The notes under the pieces: generated by a model | Told to the model about the DNA's origin: nothing | Seen by the model: only the letters and a program-made list of their open reading frames with translations | The model's database searches: none | Translations under genes and position numbers: made by a program | Shown here: piece by piece, positions 1-8,954 of the stretch | How the letters are laid out: each line of letters begins with the position of its first letter | Position numbering within the stretch: the stretch's first letter is position 1 | DNA from: Myxosarcina sp. GI1 | Lineage (GTDB): Bacteria > Cyanobacteriota > Cyanobacteriia > Cyanobacteriales > Xenococcaceae | Reading direction: 5' to 3' | NCBI RefSeq assembly: GCF_000756305.1 | Contig: NZ_JRFE01000016.1 | Span: forward strand, 217,132 to 281,131 | DNA length: 64,000 nucleotides

Positions 1-238
1 TGACGCTAGGTAGAGCTTCGATGGCACTGACAATTTTATCGGCGTGTTCGCTACTAGAAGCATCTACCGTTAATTCTCGCTGAGTGTATTTGTGATTGTA
101 TTGCAGCAGCGAAATGTCTCCCAAACTACCACCCAAAGACGCGATCGCACTCATGACTGAAGCTAATGCTCCTGGGCGATTAGGAATTTCCAGTTCGATT
201 TTTAAACTAAAACTGGAACTTGGATTTAAATCAACCAT
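1..238 (-). CDS. Malic enzyme (NAD-dependent type), N-terminal ACT domain, partial
   Basis: The first 79 residues of a protein that runs off the left edge. The ATG start is at 238 on the minus strand. The visible part is an ACT-type regulatory fold: a strand (FSLKIELEIPNRPGALA), a glycine-rich turn (ASLGGSLGD) and a second half ending EALPSV. From family knowledge, cyanobacterial malic enzymes carry such an N-terminal ACT extension ahead of the catalytic domain, and this sequence resembles that extension closely. The catalytic domain is outside the window, so the assignment rests on this extension alone. Another ACT-domain enzyme is the main alternative. Confidence 0.72.
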   Translation of the reverse strand, partial: MVDLNPSSSFSLKIELEIPNRPGALASVMSAIASLGGSLGDISLLQYNHKYTQRELTVDASSSEHADKIVSAIEALPSV

Positions 239-409
239 CTTTTCTACCTACTTTAAGAATAGACAATTGTAGCTCGTTTTTACTTTTAAGACAGTTTATC
301 CAATCGCGTCAACTTAGATCGTACTTTTTAAACACATGAAAATTTAATAGCAGGTTAAAAAATACGAGATACTAAATTTGGAATCAAAATTGATGAGTTA
401 AAAGACAAA

Positions 410-1090
410 ATGTACGTTCTTATTGGTGGGGCTGGAATGATGGGACTGGACTTAGCTAAAACCCTACTACAGAGAGGACATACTATTGCCGTAATAGATA
501 CTAATCCTCTTGCTTGTCAATATGCTCGTGAAAAAATTGGCGTAATGGCTTTTGAAGGAAGTGCGGTCAACACAACCGTACTGCTAGAAGCGGGGATTCG
601 TAAAGCCAATGCAGTTATTGCCACTTTAACAGAAGATGCAATCAATCTAGCACTGGTTACTCTGTGCAGACACTACGGCGTATCTCAAATTGTCGTGCGA
701 ATGCGCAATCGCGACTTCACCGAACCGTATCAATTGGCGGGTGCAACCCATATTATCAGCACTACAGAGTTAGCCATTAACAGAGTTGTCAACGCGATTG
801 AATATCCCCAAATAGATGCCATGATGCACTTTGAACAGGGACAAATTGAGGTTTTAAAGCTTTCCATTCCCCAAACCTGTTATATAATAGGGCGTAGTGT
901 GGCTGAAATAGCTCGGGATTCTCGGTTTCCTGCAGGCACATTAATTATTGGCTATCAAGCGCATCCTCACGAAGCTTTAAACATTCCCAATGGTAGCACT
1001 ATCATAGAAAGCGGATTTACTATTTTAGCGGTAACTAAACCCGAACTCGTACGACAACTAATTGATTTTATCGGCTTATGTTCTTCTTAG
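410..1090 (+). CDS. TrkA/RCK-domain potassium uptake regulatory protein
   Basis: 226 residues. The N-terminal half is a Rossmann fold with the nucleotide-binding glycine motif GGAGMMG at residues 6-12 and an acidic residue at the end of the second strand (VID, about residue 30). This is typical of TrkA_N domains, which gate K+ channels or Trk/Ktr transporters through NAD(H) or ATP/ADP binding. The C-terminal stretch, about residues 145-222, fits a TrkA_C (RCK_C) domain. No K+ pore subunit lies next to it. Its 3' end overlaps the convergent antiporter gene by 4 bp (1087-1090), and that neighbour also concerns monovalent cations. Confidence 0.88.
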   Translation: MYVLIGGAGMMGLDLAKTLLQRGHTIAVIDTNPLACQYAREKIGVMAFEGSAVNTTVLLEAGIRKANAVIATLTEDAINLALVTLCRHYGVSQIVVRMRNRDFTEPYQLAGATHIISTTELAINRVVNAIEYPQIDAMMHFEQGQIEVLKLSIPQTCYIIGRSVAEIARDSRFPAGTLIIGYQAHPHEALNIPNGSTIIESGFTILAVTKPELVRQLIDFIGLCSS

Positions 1091-2709
1091 TCATCTTTGA
1101 GAGATAGTAGTTTTTCGTTAAGTTCTTGAAGATATGACTGAGCAATACCATCTGGAAGCAATCCATTAAAAATGGCGTCATTAATCGCTCCTTTTTCTGC
1201 TAAATAGAGACGACGATATAGACCATCTAAATATTGCCGATCCTCAAATTTGTTTGATAGATAGGTTATTCTTTGATTATAAAGATCGCGTAGTTCTCGT
1301 TCAGATGAAGCAATTCTAGCTTGATAGCTGGCAAATAGCTCTTCGTAAAGAAATTTTGGTAAACTGCCAGATTGCAAGAGATTTTGTAGTTCTTCCTGAG
1401 CAGCTTTAGCTGCAATCAAATTCAGTTGTAAAGTTTCGATTTTCTGCCCGATCGAGGAGGGTTTTATTAACTGTAGCCGTTTGACCAACCAAGGCAAGCT
1501 CAGCCCCTGTCCGATGAGAGACACCAACACAGTGCTAAACACCAAGGTAATTACCTGCATTCTTCCAGGCATAGTAAAGGGCAAACTCAAAGCCAGAGCC
1601 ATTGACAGCGACCCCTTAACATTGCCAAAAATTAAAACGTGCTGCCATTTTAAAGGAAGTGGACGATCGATAAAACGCAAGAAAGATAGTAAGGGATAGA
1701 TAGAACAAACGCGCCCAATTTGATAAATTACAATGGCTAAAAGAGCAGTGGGCAAAGTTTCTAAAAGAATGGGCGGTTGAACTTCAAGACCTACGAATAA
1801 AAAAATAAAGGTATTAACCCCAAAGCCAGCATATTCCCAGAAATTTAGCAACGTCACTTGAATTGAGGCAGAGGTTTGACGTAAGCCCAAATTACCAATT
1901 ACTAGACCAGCGATGACAACTGCGATCGCACTAGAAACTCCCAAGGCTTGACCGATTTGAAATGTTCCTAAAGAGACTGCTACCGTAAGCAAAATATTAC
2001 TAAAAGCATCATCTAACTGCCGAAATAACCCCACACATAAATAACCCAACCCCAAACCGAGAAGACCACCACCCACAAAAGCAATAAAAATTTGTTCGAC
2101 ACTTTCACCAAGAGCAAACGCTCCCTGAAGATGAATTGTCGTAATTATGCTCAACAACACTAAAGCAATTCCATCGTTAAAAAGACTTTCTCCTTCGACA
2201 ATGGTGGCTAATCGCCCAGGTACGGGAACGCTTCTGAAGGCAGCAATCACCGAAACCGTATCGGTAATAGTTAAAATTACTCCTACAGCCGAAGCGGTAA
2301 TCCATGACAACCCCAACCCATATTTAAGAAGAAAAGCTGTAATAACTGCTGATAGAACTACCCCTGGTCCTGCGAGTAAAGCAATGGGCTTAACTGTACT
2401 GCGTAAACGGCTAATATCCGTATTAATGGCTGCTTCAAAAATCAGAATAGGCAAAAATAAATTCAGAATTACATCGGGATTTAGACCGACAGATTCGGGT
2501 AATGCTTGCTTAGAAATTGCCAAACCCGCTAAAACTAAACCCACTACATAAGGAATTCGCAGCCATCGGGTAACCAAAGCTACGGCAATTGCGACGAGAA
2601 GCAGAATAATTAAGCTATTTACCAACCCAGTGAATTCGACAGTAGGTAGGGAAGCGGGTTCTTCTAACGGTAAATTACTAAATCGCTCAATAAGCAAAGA
2701 GTTAGTCAC
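1087..2709 (-). CDS. Na+/H+ antiporter, CPA1 (NhaP-type) family
   Basis: 540 residues. About a dozen hydrophobic helices span residues 28-410, followed by a charged helical cytoplasmic tail of about 130 residues. The CPA1 signature is visible: TD at 149-150 and ESLFNDG at 174-180, with the ion-binding Asp179. Proteins of this family exchange Na+ or K+ for protons across the plasma membrane and serve salt and pH homeostasis. The start is GTG at 2709. It shares one base with the TAG stop of the upstream lipoprotein gene (TAGTG), which fixes the start and implies translational coupling. The TrkA/RCK gene converges on it. Confidence 0.92.
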   Translation of the reverse strand: MTNSLLIERFSNLPLEEPASLPTVEFTGLVNSLIILLLVAIAVALVTRWLRIPYVVGLVLAGLAISKQALPESVGLNPDVILNLFLPILIFEAAINTDISRLRSTVKPIALLAGPGVVLSAVITAFLLKYGLGLSWITASAVGVILTITDTVSVIAAFRSVPVPGRLATIVEGESLFNDGIALVLLSIITTIHLQGAFALGESVEQIFIAFVGGGLLGLGLGYLCVGLFRQLDDAFSNILLTVAVSLGTFQIGQALGVSSAIAVVIAGLVIGNLGLRQTSASIQVTLLNFWEYAGFGVNTFIFLFVGLEVQPPILLETLPTALLAIVIYQIGRVCSIYPLLSFLRFIDRPLPLKWQHVLIFGNVKGSLSMALALSLPFTMPGRMQVITLVFSTVLVSLIGQGLSLPWLVKRLQLIKPSSIGQKIETLQLNLIAAKAAQEELQNLLQSGSLPKFLYEELFASYQARIASSERELRDLYNQRITYLSNKFEDRQYLDGLYRRLYLAEKGAINDAIFNGLLPDGIAQSYLQELNEKLLSLKDD

Positions 2710-3272
2710 TAATTTGGGTTTTCAGGTTGAGAATTATGATGATTTTCAATAACTTTACCAGGACTAACAAAAGAAATTCCCTGTTGAAAACCAGTACCAA
2801 TCATAATTGCCTCAACTATCGGTTCGCTCACGTTGGTTTGGGCTACCCACTCCACAATAAATTTAGCTCCAGAACCACCACTGCGATCGCTAGTATTAAT
2901 GAAAAAATCTGTAGAAGACAATGCCGCAATCTCAATAGGCTGCTCTAGATAATTTTTCACCAGTTTGCCATTCCAATCATAATATTTTACCGAAGCGATC
3001 GCGATCGCCTCTTTGAAATCGGTATTGCGAATACTCAGAGTAGCAGCTAAATCGAAAATGTTTTTCTCATCCTGATGAAAAACATGAGAGTAAACGGGAA
3101 CATAAACAGTCTGACCCATTACTTTTTGGTAATTTTCATCCAAGGTTATGGTTTTTGGCGATGGAGTTGGGCGATTGGAATCTACTTGTAACTGATTCGG
3201 CTTCTCCTGTGCTATGCAGGATGTAAGTAAAACAGCAGCAGTTACCCAACTAAAAAGTTTATATAGCTTCAT
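2709..3272 (-). CDS. DUF3124-family lipoprotein
   Basis: About 187 residues. The N-terminus is a lipoprotein signal: basic residues, a hydrophobic helix and the lipobox LLTSC, so the mature protein should be lipid-anchored at Cys19. The body matches the DUF3124 family, with a conserved core around TLSIRNTD, VKYYDWNG and FIVEWVA; its function is unknown. I take the ATG at 3272; an in-frame TTG two codons upstream (3278) is possible. Its TAG stop shares a base with the GTG start of the antiporter, so the two are probably one transcript and may work together at the membrane. That link is inference. Confidence 0.85.
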   Translation of the reverse strand: MKLYKLFSWVTAAVLLTSCIAQEKPNQLQVDSNRPTPSPKTITLDENYQKVMGQTVYVPVYSHVFHQDEKNIFDLAATLSIRNTDFKEAIAIASVKYYDWNGKLVKNYLEQPIEIAALSSTDFFINTSDRSGGSGAKFIVEWVAQTNVSEPIVEAIMIGTGFQQGISFVSPGKVIENHHNSQPENPN

Positions 3273-3537
3273 TAACAATAGATTTTAGGTGCGTTGGCGG
3301 TCTGAGTGACGACGTACAAAATATCTTAGAATAGATGATGTTAGAGCGAAGTGTTACGGTAAATAACACAAAAGTATTATTATTTTTCTCACTTTTAGCG
3401 ACACGACCCTATTGTCTATTTATGCCTTTTGCCGTTCCCAAGCTGTTTAATTTTGTGTATATCGCGCTCGCGTTTGTTTGCGTTAGACGCGCTTATAGGT
3501 AAACTACTACTACTAAACTATGTTCATCTGGCTGACG

Positions 3538-4125
3538 ATGATAATTGCAATTACAGCTTTAAAAGGAGGAGTGGGTAAAACCACAACGGCGGTTCATTTA
3601 GCTGCCTATTTTCAAACTATTGCACCGACACTGCTTATCGATGCGGATAAAAACCGTTCGGCTTTAGTCTGGTCGAAAGAAGATAAGCTACCTTTTTACG
3701 TCGCTTCGCAAGCGGGTTCTCCTGGTTTGATCTCAAAATTCACCCACATTATTATCGATACCCAAGCCAGACCAGAACCAGAAGAACTAGAAGATTTAGC
3801 AATAGGTAGCGATTTACTAATTTTGCCCACAACACCCAACCATTTAGATTTAGATTCTACCGTCAAGGCGATCGAGTTGCTCAAACCTCTCAAGGCTAAT
3901 TACAAAGTTTTGTTGACCAAAGTAGACTCTCGAACTATCAATGGTAGAGAAGCAAGAAAATTTTTGGAAGCAGCCCAACTGCCTCTATTTAAAACCGATA
4001 TTCCTTTGTTGGTGGCATTTCAAAGATCTCCCAGTCGCGGCGTAATTGTCAAAGATTTTCCCGACGAGCGATCGCATTTGGGATGGTCTAAATACGTTGC
4101 CGTAGGCAAAGAAATTTTGAGATAA
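3538..4125 (+). CDS. ParA-family ATPase (orphan)
   Basis: 195 residues from the ATG at 3538; another in-frame ATG lies at 3520 but adds six residues not usual in the family. The deviant Walker A motif KGGVGKTT with its signature lysine sits near the N-terminus, followed by LLIDADKN (Walker A') and IIDTQA (Walker B). These mark the ParA/MinD P-loop ATPases that position plasmids, chromosomes or protein complexes. The protein is short and lacks the N-terminal DNA-binding extension of large ParA proteins. No parB-like gene is adjacent, so the cargo is unknown. In cyanobacteria such proteins can position carboxysomes, but nothing here shows that. Confidence 0.88.
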   Translation: MIIAITALKGGVGKTTTAVHLAAYFQTIAPTLLIDADKNRSALVWSKEDKLPFYVASQAGSPGLISKFTHIIIDTQARPEPEELEDLAIGSDLLILPTTPNHLDLDSTVKAIELLKPLKANYKVLLTKVDSRTINGREARKFLEAAQLPLFKTDIPLLVAFQRSPSRGVIVKDFPDERSHLGWSKYVAVGKEILR

Positions 4126-4133
4126 ACACAGCG

Positions 4134-4152
4134 TTAGTAAAATATTTACTAA
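4134..4152. terminator. AT-rich palindrome between convergent genes
   Basis: TTAGTAAA-ATA-TTTACTAA, an 8-bp perfect stem, lies between the convergent ParA and SDR genes and overlaps the SDR stop. It is AT-only apart from two G-C pairs and lacks a clear T-run, so a terminator role is weakly supported. Confidence 0.3.
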
Positions 4153-4889
4153 ACTGTCATCCCTCCATCAATGTTAATTATCGAACCAGTAATGTTAGCT
4201 GCTTTAGGACTGGCTAGAAAAGCAGCTAATTCGGCAATTTCTTCTGGTTTGCCATAGCGTTTAATCGCTGTCATCTCCGTTATGGTTTCTCCAAAAGCAC
4301 TATCGGCTGGATTCATGTCCGTATCAATTGGACCTGGTTGAATTACATTTGCAGTAATTTTTTTACTGCCTAAATCTCTCGCCCAGCTTTTAGTCATCAT
4401 CTGTACGGCGGCTTTACTCATAGCATAAAGCGAACCACCAGGAAACGGCATAGAATCTGCATTCACGCTGCCGATAGTAAGAATACGCCCCCCTTCTGGC
4501 ATAGATTTAACAGCTTCCATCGTGGCGGCAAAAACAGCTTTGATATTAACTTTTTCAGTTCTTTCGTAATCTTCTAAGGTACTTTCGGTAATAGATTTAA
4601 GCTCGAAAATCCCTGCATTATTGATGAGAATATCTATAGCTCCAAGTGCCGATACAGCTTTTTGGATTGCCTGCACAACATTGTTTGCTTCCATAGCATC
4701 AGCCTGAATTGCTAATCCCCGAACTCCTCTAGCTTCAATTTCTCTCACCAAAATATCGGCTTTATCCTGAGACTTATGATAAGTGAAGGCAATGTTTGCA
4801 CCTGCCTCTGCCATTTTTCGGACTATTGCTGCGCCAATTCCGCGAGTTCCGCCAGTAACAAAGGCGTTTTTTCCTTGTAATTCTGTCAT
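4149..4889 (-). CDS. SDR-family oxidoreductase (FabG-like)
   Basis: 246 residues, the usual length for a classical short-chain dehydrogenase/reductase. Visible motifs are the cofactor site TGGTRGIG near residue 12, NNAG near residue 90, a catalytic Ser (TIGSVN), the catalytic YAMSK, and the PGPIDTDMNP loop after strand six. Such enzymes reduce or oxidise carbonyl/hydroxyl substrates with NAD(P)(H). The sequence resembles 3-oxoacyl-ACP reductases and cyclopentanol-dehydrogenase-like SDRs, but the substrate cannot be read from it. It is divergent from the remnant of a LysR-type regulator, so it was probably once controlled by that protein. Confidence 0.9.
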   Translation of the reverse strand: MTELQGKNAFVTGGTRGIGAAIVRKMAEAGANIAFTYHKSQDKADILVREIEARGVRGLAIQADAMEANNVVQAIQKAVSALGAIDILINNAGIFELKSITESTLEDYERTEKVNIKAVFAATMEAVKSMPEGGRILTIGSVNADSMPFPGGSLYAMSKAAVQMMTKSWARDLGSKKITANVIQPGPIDTDMNPADSAFGETITEMTAIKRYGKPEEIAELAAFLASPKAANITGSIINIDGGMTV

Positions 4890-4904
4890 TTCGTTTACCT
4901 TATA

Positions 4905-5247
4905 TTTACAAAACTTGGTTTTGAGGAAAGCATAATTGATTCGGCAACTGCCCGTTGGCTAAAGCATACCGTTCCCAGGGTAAAATTTTGGTATCGCTTC
5001 GATACCTGTATGGGAATACTAGCAGCAGTAAAGGAACATGCAGGACTGGCTTTACTACCTTGCTATTTATAAAGATAGCGATCGCGCTTTAGCTCGTGTT
5101 TCTCTGCCAATTCCTGAATTAGAAAAAGAGTTATGGATTTTAACTCATGAAGATTTAAGATACGTTACTCGCATTCGCACTTTTATCGATTTTGTTGCCA
5201 CTTTTTTGATTCAAAAAACTGAGCTAATAGAAGGAAAAGCCGATTGA
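4905..5247 (+). pseudogene. LysR-family regulator remnant: C-terminal substrate-binding half, frameshifted
   Basis: Two frames together spell the C-terminal part of a LysR effector domain. The frame that contains ATG 5010 reads SATARWLKHTVPRVKF, then FDTCMGILAAVKEHAGLALL and PCYL, and stops at a TAA beginning near 5069. The frame of ATG 5038 continues with DSDRALARVSLPIPELEKE and LWILTHEDLRYVTRIRTF before TGA at 5245-5247. A one-base gain (or two-base loss) near 5069-5071 separates them. The helix-turn-helix half is absent: the readable homology begins just after the start of the divergent SDR gene. A 69-codon ORF (5038-5247) is the part a gene finder would report; I regard it as decayed. Confidence 0.82.
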
Positions 5248-5259
5248 AAAGGTTGAGTT

Positions 5260-6585
5260 CTAAGTATAGTGAAAAATATTGTCCCAAATATAGTCAATAA
5301 GTAATTTAGATTCATCTAAAGACAAAATATGGCAGTTTCCTCGTTCGTCTTGTTTTAGCAGAGAAATTTCAGGACAATCTGCTTCATTATTATAGGGATA
5401 GACAACCTTACCGCGAGTTTGTTTTAAATTATTAATTGGACCTTTGATATCAAAATCAATTTTCACTTTGAATTTGTCATCCATCCAGGTTTCGATGCGA
5501 TCGTCTAATTCCGACGCGGTTAGCGGAGTTTTACTAGTTAAAAGATGATAGTAAACTAAAATAATTTCTTTGCATTCTTCTTCTTCTGCAGCATTAATTA
5601 AAGAATAAAAAACGCTGGCGTTATTAGCCTGGTTTTTAAAAAACAAAGTATCTGTTACTTTTTTACGAAACTCGATTAGCTTGCTTTTGTATTTACTATA
5701 TTGCTTAAAAGCATAACCTCCTAAAACCACTACTAAAGATAAAAGAGCAGTTAGAACGGGCATAAAATTGCGTACATTTTCTTCACTAACTTCAATGCCT
5801 AAAATGCTTGTCGAGCCAAAAATTAAAAAAGAAATTGCCCCGATAAGTAATGCTAGTTTGGGTAGAGCCTTGAGTATTACAGGAATCGCCGCACCAAAAG
5901 CAGGAATTATCAATTTTAATCGGTCTTTCCAGGTCATACTAATTTTAATATTGGGAAATAGTAGCTCCAGATCGTATTGAGGGACATTTCGGTAAAAATA
6001 AACATACATTTTACCTGGAACAAATTTAAGTAATCCTCCGTCAGTATCTTGTTTTCTAAAATATTCTTCATCTTTAAACTTGATTAATAAAACTACGCGA
6101 TCGAGAACTTCAATTTGCTTTGTTTTTTTTCTAAAAAACTTTTTGTACTCAATAGTTTGCTTGAAGTCACCTCGACGGTAACAAACCATTTGGTCGAAAT
6201 CATCAAAATCTACTTTCGTTTTGAGTTCGATAACCGATCTATTTTTGAAAGCATCTTTTAAAGCAGCTTGCGAGATGGGCTTATAGTTGGCTCTTTCTAA
6301 AACTAGTTTGAAGTCTTCTATCAACTTGGTTTCCATCTTAGGCAAGTCTTCTTTAGTTATCTTATTAGACTTTAAATTGGTATCGGGGTTAAAGGGAGCA
6401 TAATTATTTTTTAGATGTTCTAAATAAGCTTGAAATTTAAAATGATAAAAAGCTGATAAAAGCGAACAAAAATCCTTAAACTTTTGTTTCTCCTCATTAT
6501 TTAAATGTCCGTCTTCCAAACAAAGTTCGATTAGCTCGGCTTGCCGATAGGGAATATAAGCTTCTCGATCTTGATACGATGCCAT
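5260..6585 (-). CDS. DUF3754 (TMEM143-like) membrane protein
   Basis: About 441 residues from the ATG at 6585; an in-frame TTG at 6603 would add six. The soluble N-terminal half is rich in Lys and Asp, with conserved-looking segments YIPYRQAEL and FVPGKMYVYFYRNVPQ. Two hydrophobic segments follow at roughly residues 230-265 and 275-295 (mature numbering approximate). The C-terminal cytosolic part has EEEECKEIILVYYHL. This arrangement matches the DUF3754 family, related to mitochondrial TMEM143, whose function is unknown. It stands alone on its strand, 12 bases downstream of the convergent LysR remnant. Confidence 0.8.
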   Translation of the reverse strand: MASYQDREAYIPYRQAELIELCLEDGHLNNEEKQKFKDFCSLLSAFYHFKFQAYLEHLKNNYAPFNPDTNLKSNKITKEDLPKMETKLIEDFKLVLERANYKPISQAALKDAFKNRSVIELKTKVDFDDFDQMVCYRRGDFKQTIEYKKFFRKKTKQIEVLDRVVLLIKFKDEEYFRKQDTDGGLLKFVPGKMYVYFYRNVPQYDLELLFPNIKISMTWKDRLKLIIPAFGAAIPVILKALPKLALLIGAISFLIFGSTSILGIEVSEENVRNFMPVLTALLSLVVVLGGYAFKQYSKYKSKLIEFRKKVTDTLFFKNQANNASVFYSLINAAEEEECKEIILVYYHLLTSKTPLTASELDDRIETWMDDKFKVKIDFDIKGPINNLKQTRGKVVYPYNNEADCPEISLLKQDERGNCHILSLDESKLLIDYIWDNIFHYT

Positions 6586-6870
6586 AATTCTACTGTTACT
6601 CAAAATTTAATATCTTTATTTATTTTGTGACAAACTAACCGCTAGATTGCTATAACGAATGTCAAACAGAGCTTCCTTGAATACATTTAAGTTTCTTCCC
6701 TAAAAACTTCGATCGCATTTTTAAAGTTGTTATTGATTGTCTTATGTAGTTGGTAGTTTCATCTATGTTTAAATCATTAAGCATTATTAAATGCTATTGT
6801 GCCTGAGTAACTTGCTTAAATTGGCTGTCATATACTGAATGGTAGGTATATGGATTAGAGTATTCTAGTA

Positions 6871-7608
6871 ATGAAAGATAAGCCTCCTGCTAGAGAAGCT
6901 GCGCGACTCGAAGCACTAAGACAATATAGAATTTTAGATACTCCCTCCGAATCAGCATACAATGACATTGCTACCCTGGCTGCTTTTATTTGTGAGGTAC
7001 CGATCGCTTTAATTAGTTTTGTCGATTCAGAACGACAATGGTTTAAGTCCAAAGTAGGACTAAATGTCGCAGAAACTGCTCGTGATGTCTCATTCTGCGC
7101 CCATACTATTCTTAGTAAAAGCATAATGGTGGTCAAAGATGCACTTCGCGACGAACGCTTCGTAAATAATCCGCTGGTTACTTGTGCTCCAGGCATTCGC
7201 TTTTATGCAGGAGTTCCCCTTATTACTCCCGAAGGATACTCTATTGGAACGCTTTGTATAATCGACCGTAAGCCTAGAGAAGATTTATCAGAGTCTCAGA
7301 AAAAAACTTTAGAGGCACTAGCTCGCCAGGTGGTTATGCAACTAGAGTTACGACGAGTCTCGTCTCAACTAGCCGACGCCCTGGAAAAAATCGAAATTAT
7401 GAAGGGGTTAGTGCCAATTTGTTCTTACTGTAAGGGTATTCGTAACGACCGAGGTTATTGGTCAACTGTCGAGCAGTTTATCGAGAAATATTCAGACGTA
7501 GAATTTACTCACGGTGTATGCGATAGCTGTATGCAAATATACTTTCCAGAAGTGGCGGAGGTTTTGCTAACAGAAACAGATGCAGATAGCGAATCTACAC
7601 TTCAATAA
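6871..7608 (+). CDS. GAF-domain protein with C-terminal Cys4 motif
   Basis: 245 residues. The N-terminus (EAARLEALRQYRILDTP) and residues about 25-160 form a GAF domain of the kind found before kinases and cyclases (ALISFVDSERQWFKS; FYAGVPLITPEGYSIGTLCI). A short coiled linker leads to a compact C-terminal module with C184-x2-C187 and C217-x2-C220 plus His214, in the context VPICSYCKGIRNDRGYW and THGVCDSCMQIYFPE. This module occurs at the end of many bacterial GAF/PAS/REC sensor proteins and may bind metal or sense redox state. There is no catalytic output domain. The ligand is unknown. Confidence 0.85.
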   Translation: MKDKPPAREAARLEALRQYRILDTPSESAYNDIATLAAFICEVPIALISFVDSERQWFKSKVGLNVAETARDVSFCAHTILSKSIMVVKDALRDERFVNNPLVTCAPGIRFYAGVPLITPEGYSIGTLCIIDRKPREDLSESQKKTLEALARQVVMQLELRRVSSQLADALEKIEIMKGLVPICSYCKGIRNDRGYWSTVEQFIEKYSDVEFTHGVCDSCMQIYFPEVAEVLLTETDADSESTLQ

Positions 7609-7784
7609 AGTAATATCGTTCGCTATAAGTCCAGTCTACTGTCTGAGTCAAAGTTGGATTAGCTTGAAGTTTTGGCAAAGCGATCGCTGCTTTCTTTGGC
7701 ACCAACAAAAAAAATAGAACATTTTTACTATTACAGATTTATCGCGAGATAATTTTAATATAGACAGTTAAAGAACGAAAAAAC

Positions 7785-8267
7785 ATGGAAACAGCTACAT
7801 TTGGAGCGGGATGTTTTTGGAAAATAGAAGAGGCTTTCCGTCAACTAAAGGGAGTTAGTGAGACTTCCGTAGGTTATATGGGCGGACATTTTGCCAATCC
7901 GAGTTATTTGGACGTACTTTCAAGAATTACGGGTCATGCTGAAGTAGCCCAGGTCATGTACGATCCTGAAAAAGTTAGTTATTTGGAACTATTAGCTGTT
8001 TTTTGGTCGATTCACGACCCCACTCAATTAAATCGCCAAGGAGCAGACAAAGGAGAACAATATCGCTCGGTAATTTTTTATCATAGTTCCCAACAAGAAA
8101 GAGAGGCTAGAGCTTCCAAAGGCAAGCTACAACAATCGGGACGATTCGACCGAGAAATTGTCACTCAAATTAAGCCTGCGTCAGAATACTATTTGGCAAG
8201 AGAGTCAGACCAGCAGTATTTAGAAAAAAAGAAACGCTCTTTAATTAATACTTCAAATCAGATCTAA
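7785..8267 (+). CDS. msrA: Peptide-methionine (S)-S-oxide reductase MsrA
   Basis: 160 residues, normal for the short form of MsrA. The active-site motif GCFWKIEEAF begins at residue 8 with catalytic Cys9; GYMGG, TGHAEVAQVMYDP and FWSIHDPTQLNRQGADKGEQYRS (in separate pieces) follow as in the family. MsrA reduces the S-epimer of oxidised methionine in proteins using thioredoxin and so repairs oxidative damage. The tail (YLEKKKRSLIN) lacks the extra resolving cysteines of longer MsrA forms. It is monocistronic, with 176 bases of unremarkable sequence upstream. Confidence 0.96.
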   Translation: METATFGAGCFWKIEEAFRQLKGVSETSVGYMGGHFANPSYLDVLSRITGHAEVAQVMYDPEKVSYLELLAVFWSIHDPTQLNRQGADKGEQYRSVIFYHSSQQEREARASKGKLQQSGRFDREIVTQIKPASEYYLARESDQQYLEKKKRSLINTSNQI

Positions 8268-8268
8268 A

Positions 8269-8307
8269 AAGCTGGCGGAAAGAGACAAATATCTCAGTCG
8301 CCAGCTT
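8269..8307 (-). terminator. Hairpin terminator of the NYN gene
   Basis: AAGCTGGCG (8269-8277) pairs with CGCCAGCTT (8299-8307), with a nested GAGA/TCTC pair in the loop. Read on the minus strand the stem is followed by TTTTTAGA, as expected for a rho-independent terminator of the gene ending at 8337. It may also stop msrA from the other side. Confidence 0.7.
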
Positions 8308-8336
8308 ACAAAAACAAAACTAAATAATTTTTTAAA

Positions 8337-8954
8337 CTATCTTATTTCAGGACTGGGAGAATTTTCTAAAATACCAAAACCCGAAAAACTGCGATAGGGA
8401 TCGCTATGTTTGGTAGTTTTTTGAATATCTTCTTTTATTTGATCGAGATCGATATAAAGATCGGCAACATTAATCAGACTATCGCTAGTCATCGATCGCA
8501 AACTGACGACTTCTACTCTAGCACCGCGATAACTGACGGCATCTACAGAATATGCCAAATCGCCATCGCCGCTGACTAAAATTGCCGTGTCGTATGCCCC
8601 TACTAACGACATCATATCGACGGCGATTTCCACATCTAAATTGGCTTTTTTCGAGCCGTCTGGTAGCTGTACTAAATCTTTGGCAATTACCCGATAGCCG
8701 TTGCGGCGCATCCAGAGCAAAAACCCCTGCTGTTTTTCATTAGTGCGATCGACTCCAGTATAAAAAAAGGAGCGCAGCAGTCTCGAACCTCCTGTAAGTC
8801 GAGACAGTAGTTTGCTATAGTCAATTTCTATACCTAACTGTAAAGCGGCATAGAATAAGTTCGAGCCATCTATAAATATTGCCACTCTACCTCTATTTTC
8901 CAGAATCTGCTCTGGAGTAAATATCGGATCGCTTCCATAGTAATTATCTAACAT
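8337..8954 (-). CDS. NYN-domain (LabA/DUF88) protein
   Basis: 205 residues. The NYN fold is seen in VAIFIDGSNLFYAAL near residue 25, KKANLDVEIAVDMM near residue 100 and ILVSGDGDLAYSVD near residue 125; these carry the conserved acidic residues of PIN-like nucleases. LabA-type proteins of this family act in cyanobacterial clock output in Synechococcus, and others are RNA-related. Whether this one is nuclease-active is not shown. It is followed by its own hairpin terminator. The C-terminal 30 residues are polar and unlike the core. Confidence 0.88.
   Translation of the reverse strand: MLDNYYGSDPIFTPEQILENRGRVAIFIDGSNLFYAALQLGIEIDYSKLLSRLTGGSRLLRSFFYTGVDRTNEKQQGFLLWMRRNGYRVIAKDLVQLPDGSKKANLDVEIAVDMMSLVGAYDTAILVSGDGDLAYSVDAVSYRGARVEVVSLRSMTSDSLINVADLYIDLDQIKEDIQKTTKHSDPYRSFSGFGILENSPSPEIR

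Noticed and set aside
3461..3505. Short GC-rich palindromic stretch before parA
   Set aside because: It has partial self-complementarity (GCGCTCGCG ... AGACGCGC), but I could not match it to the other repeats in the window.
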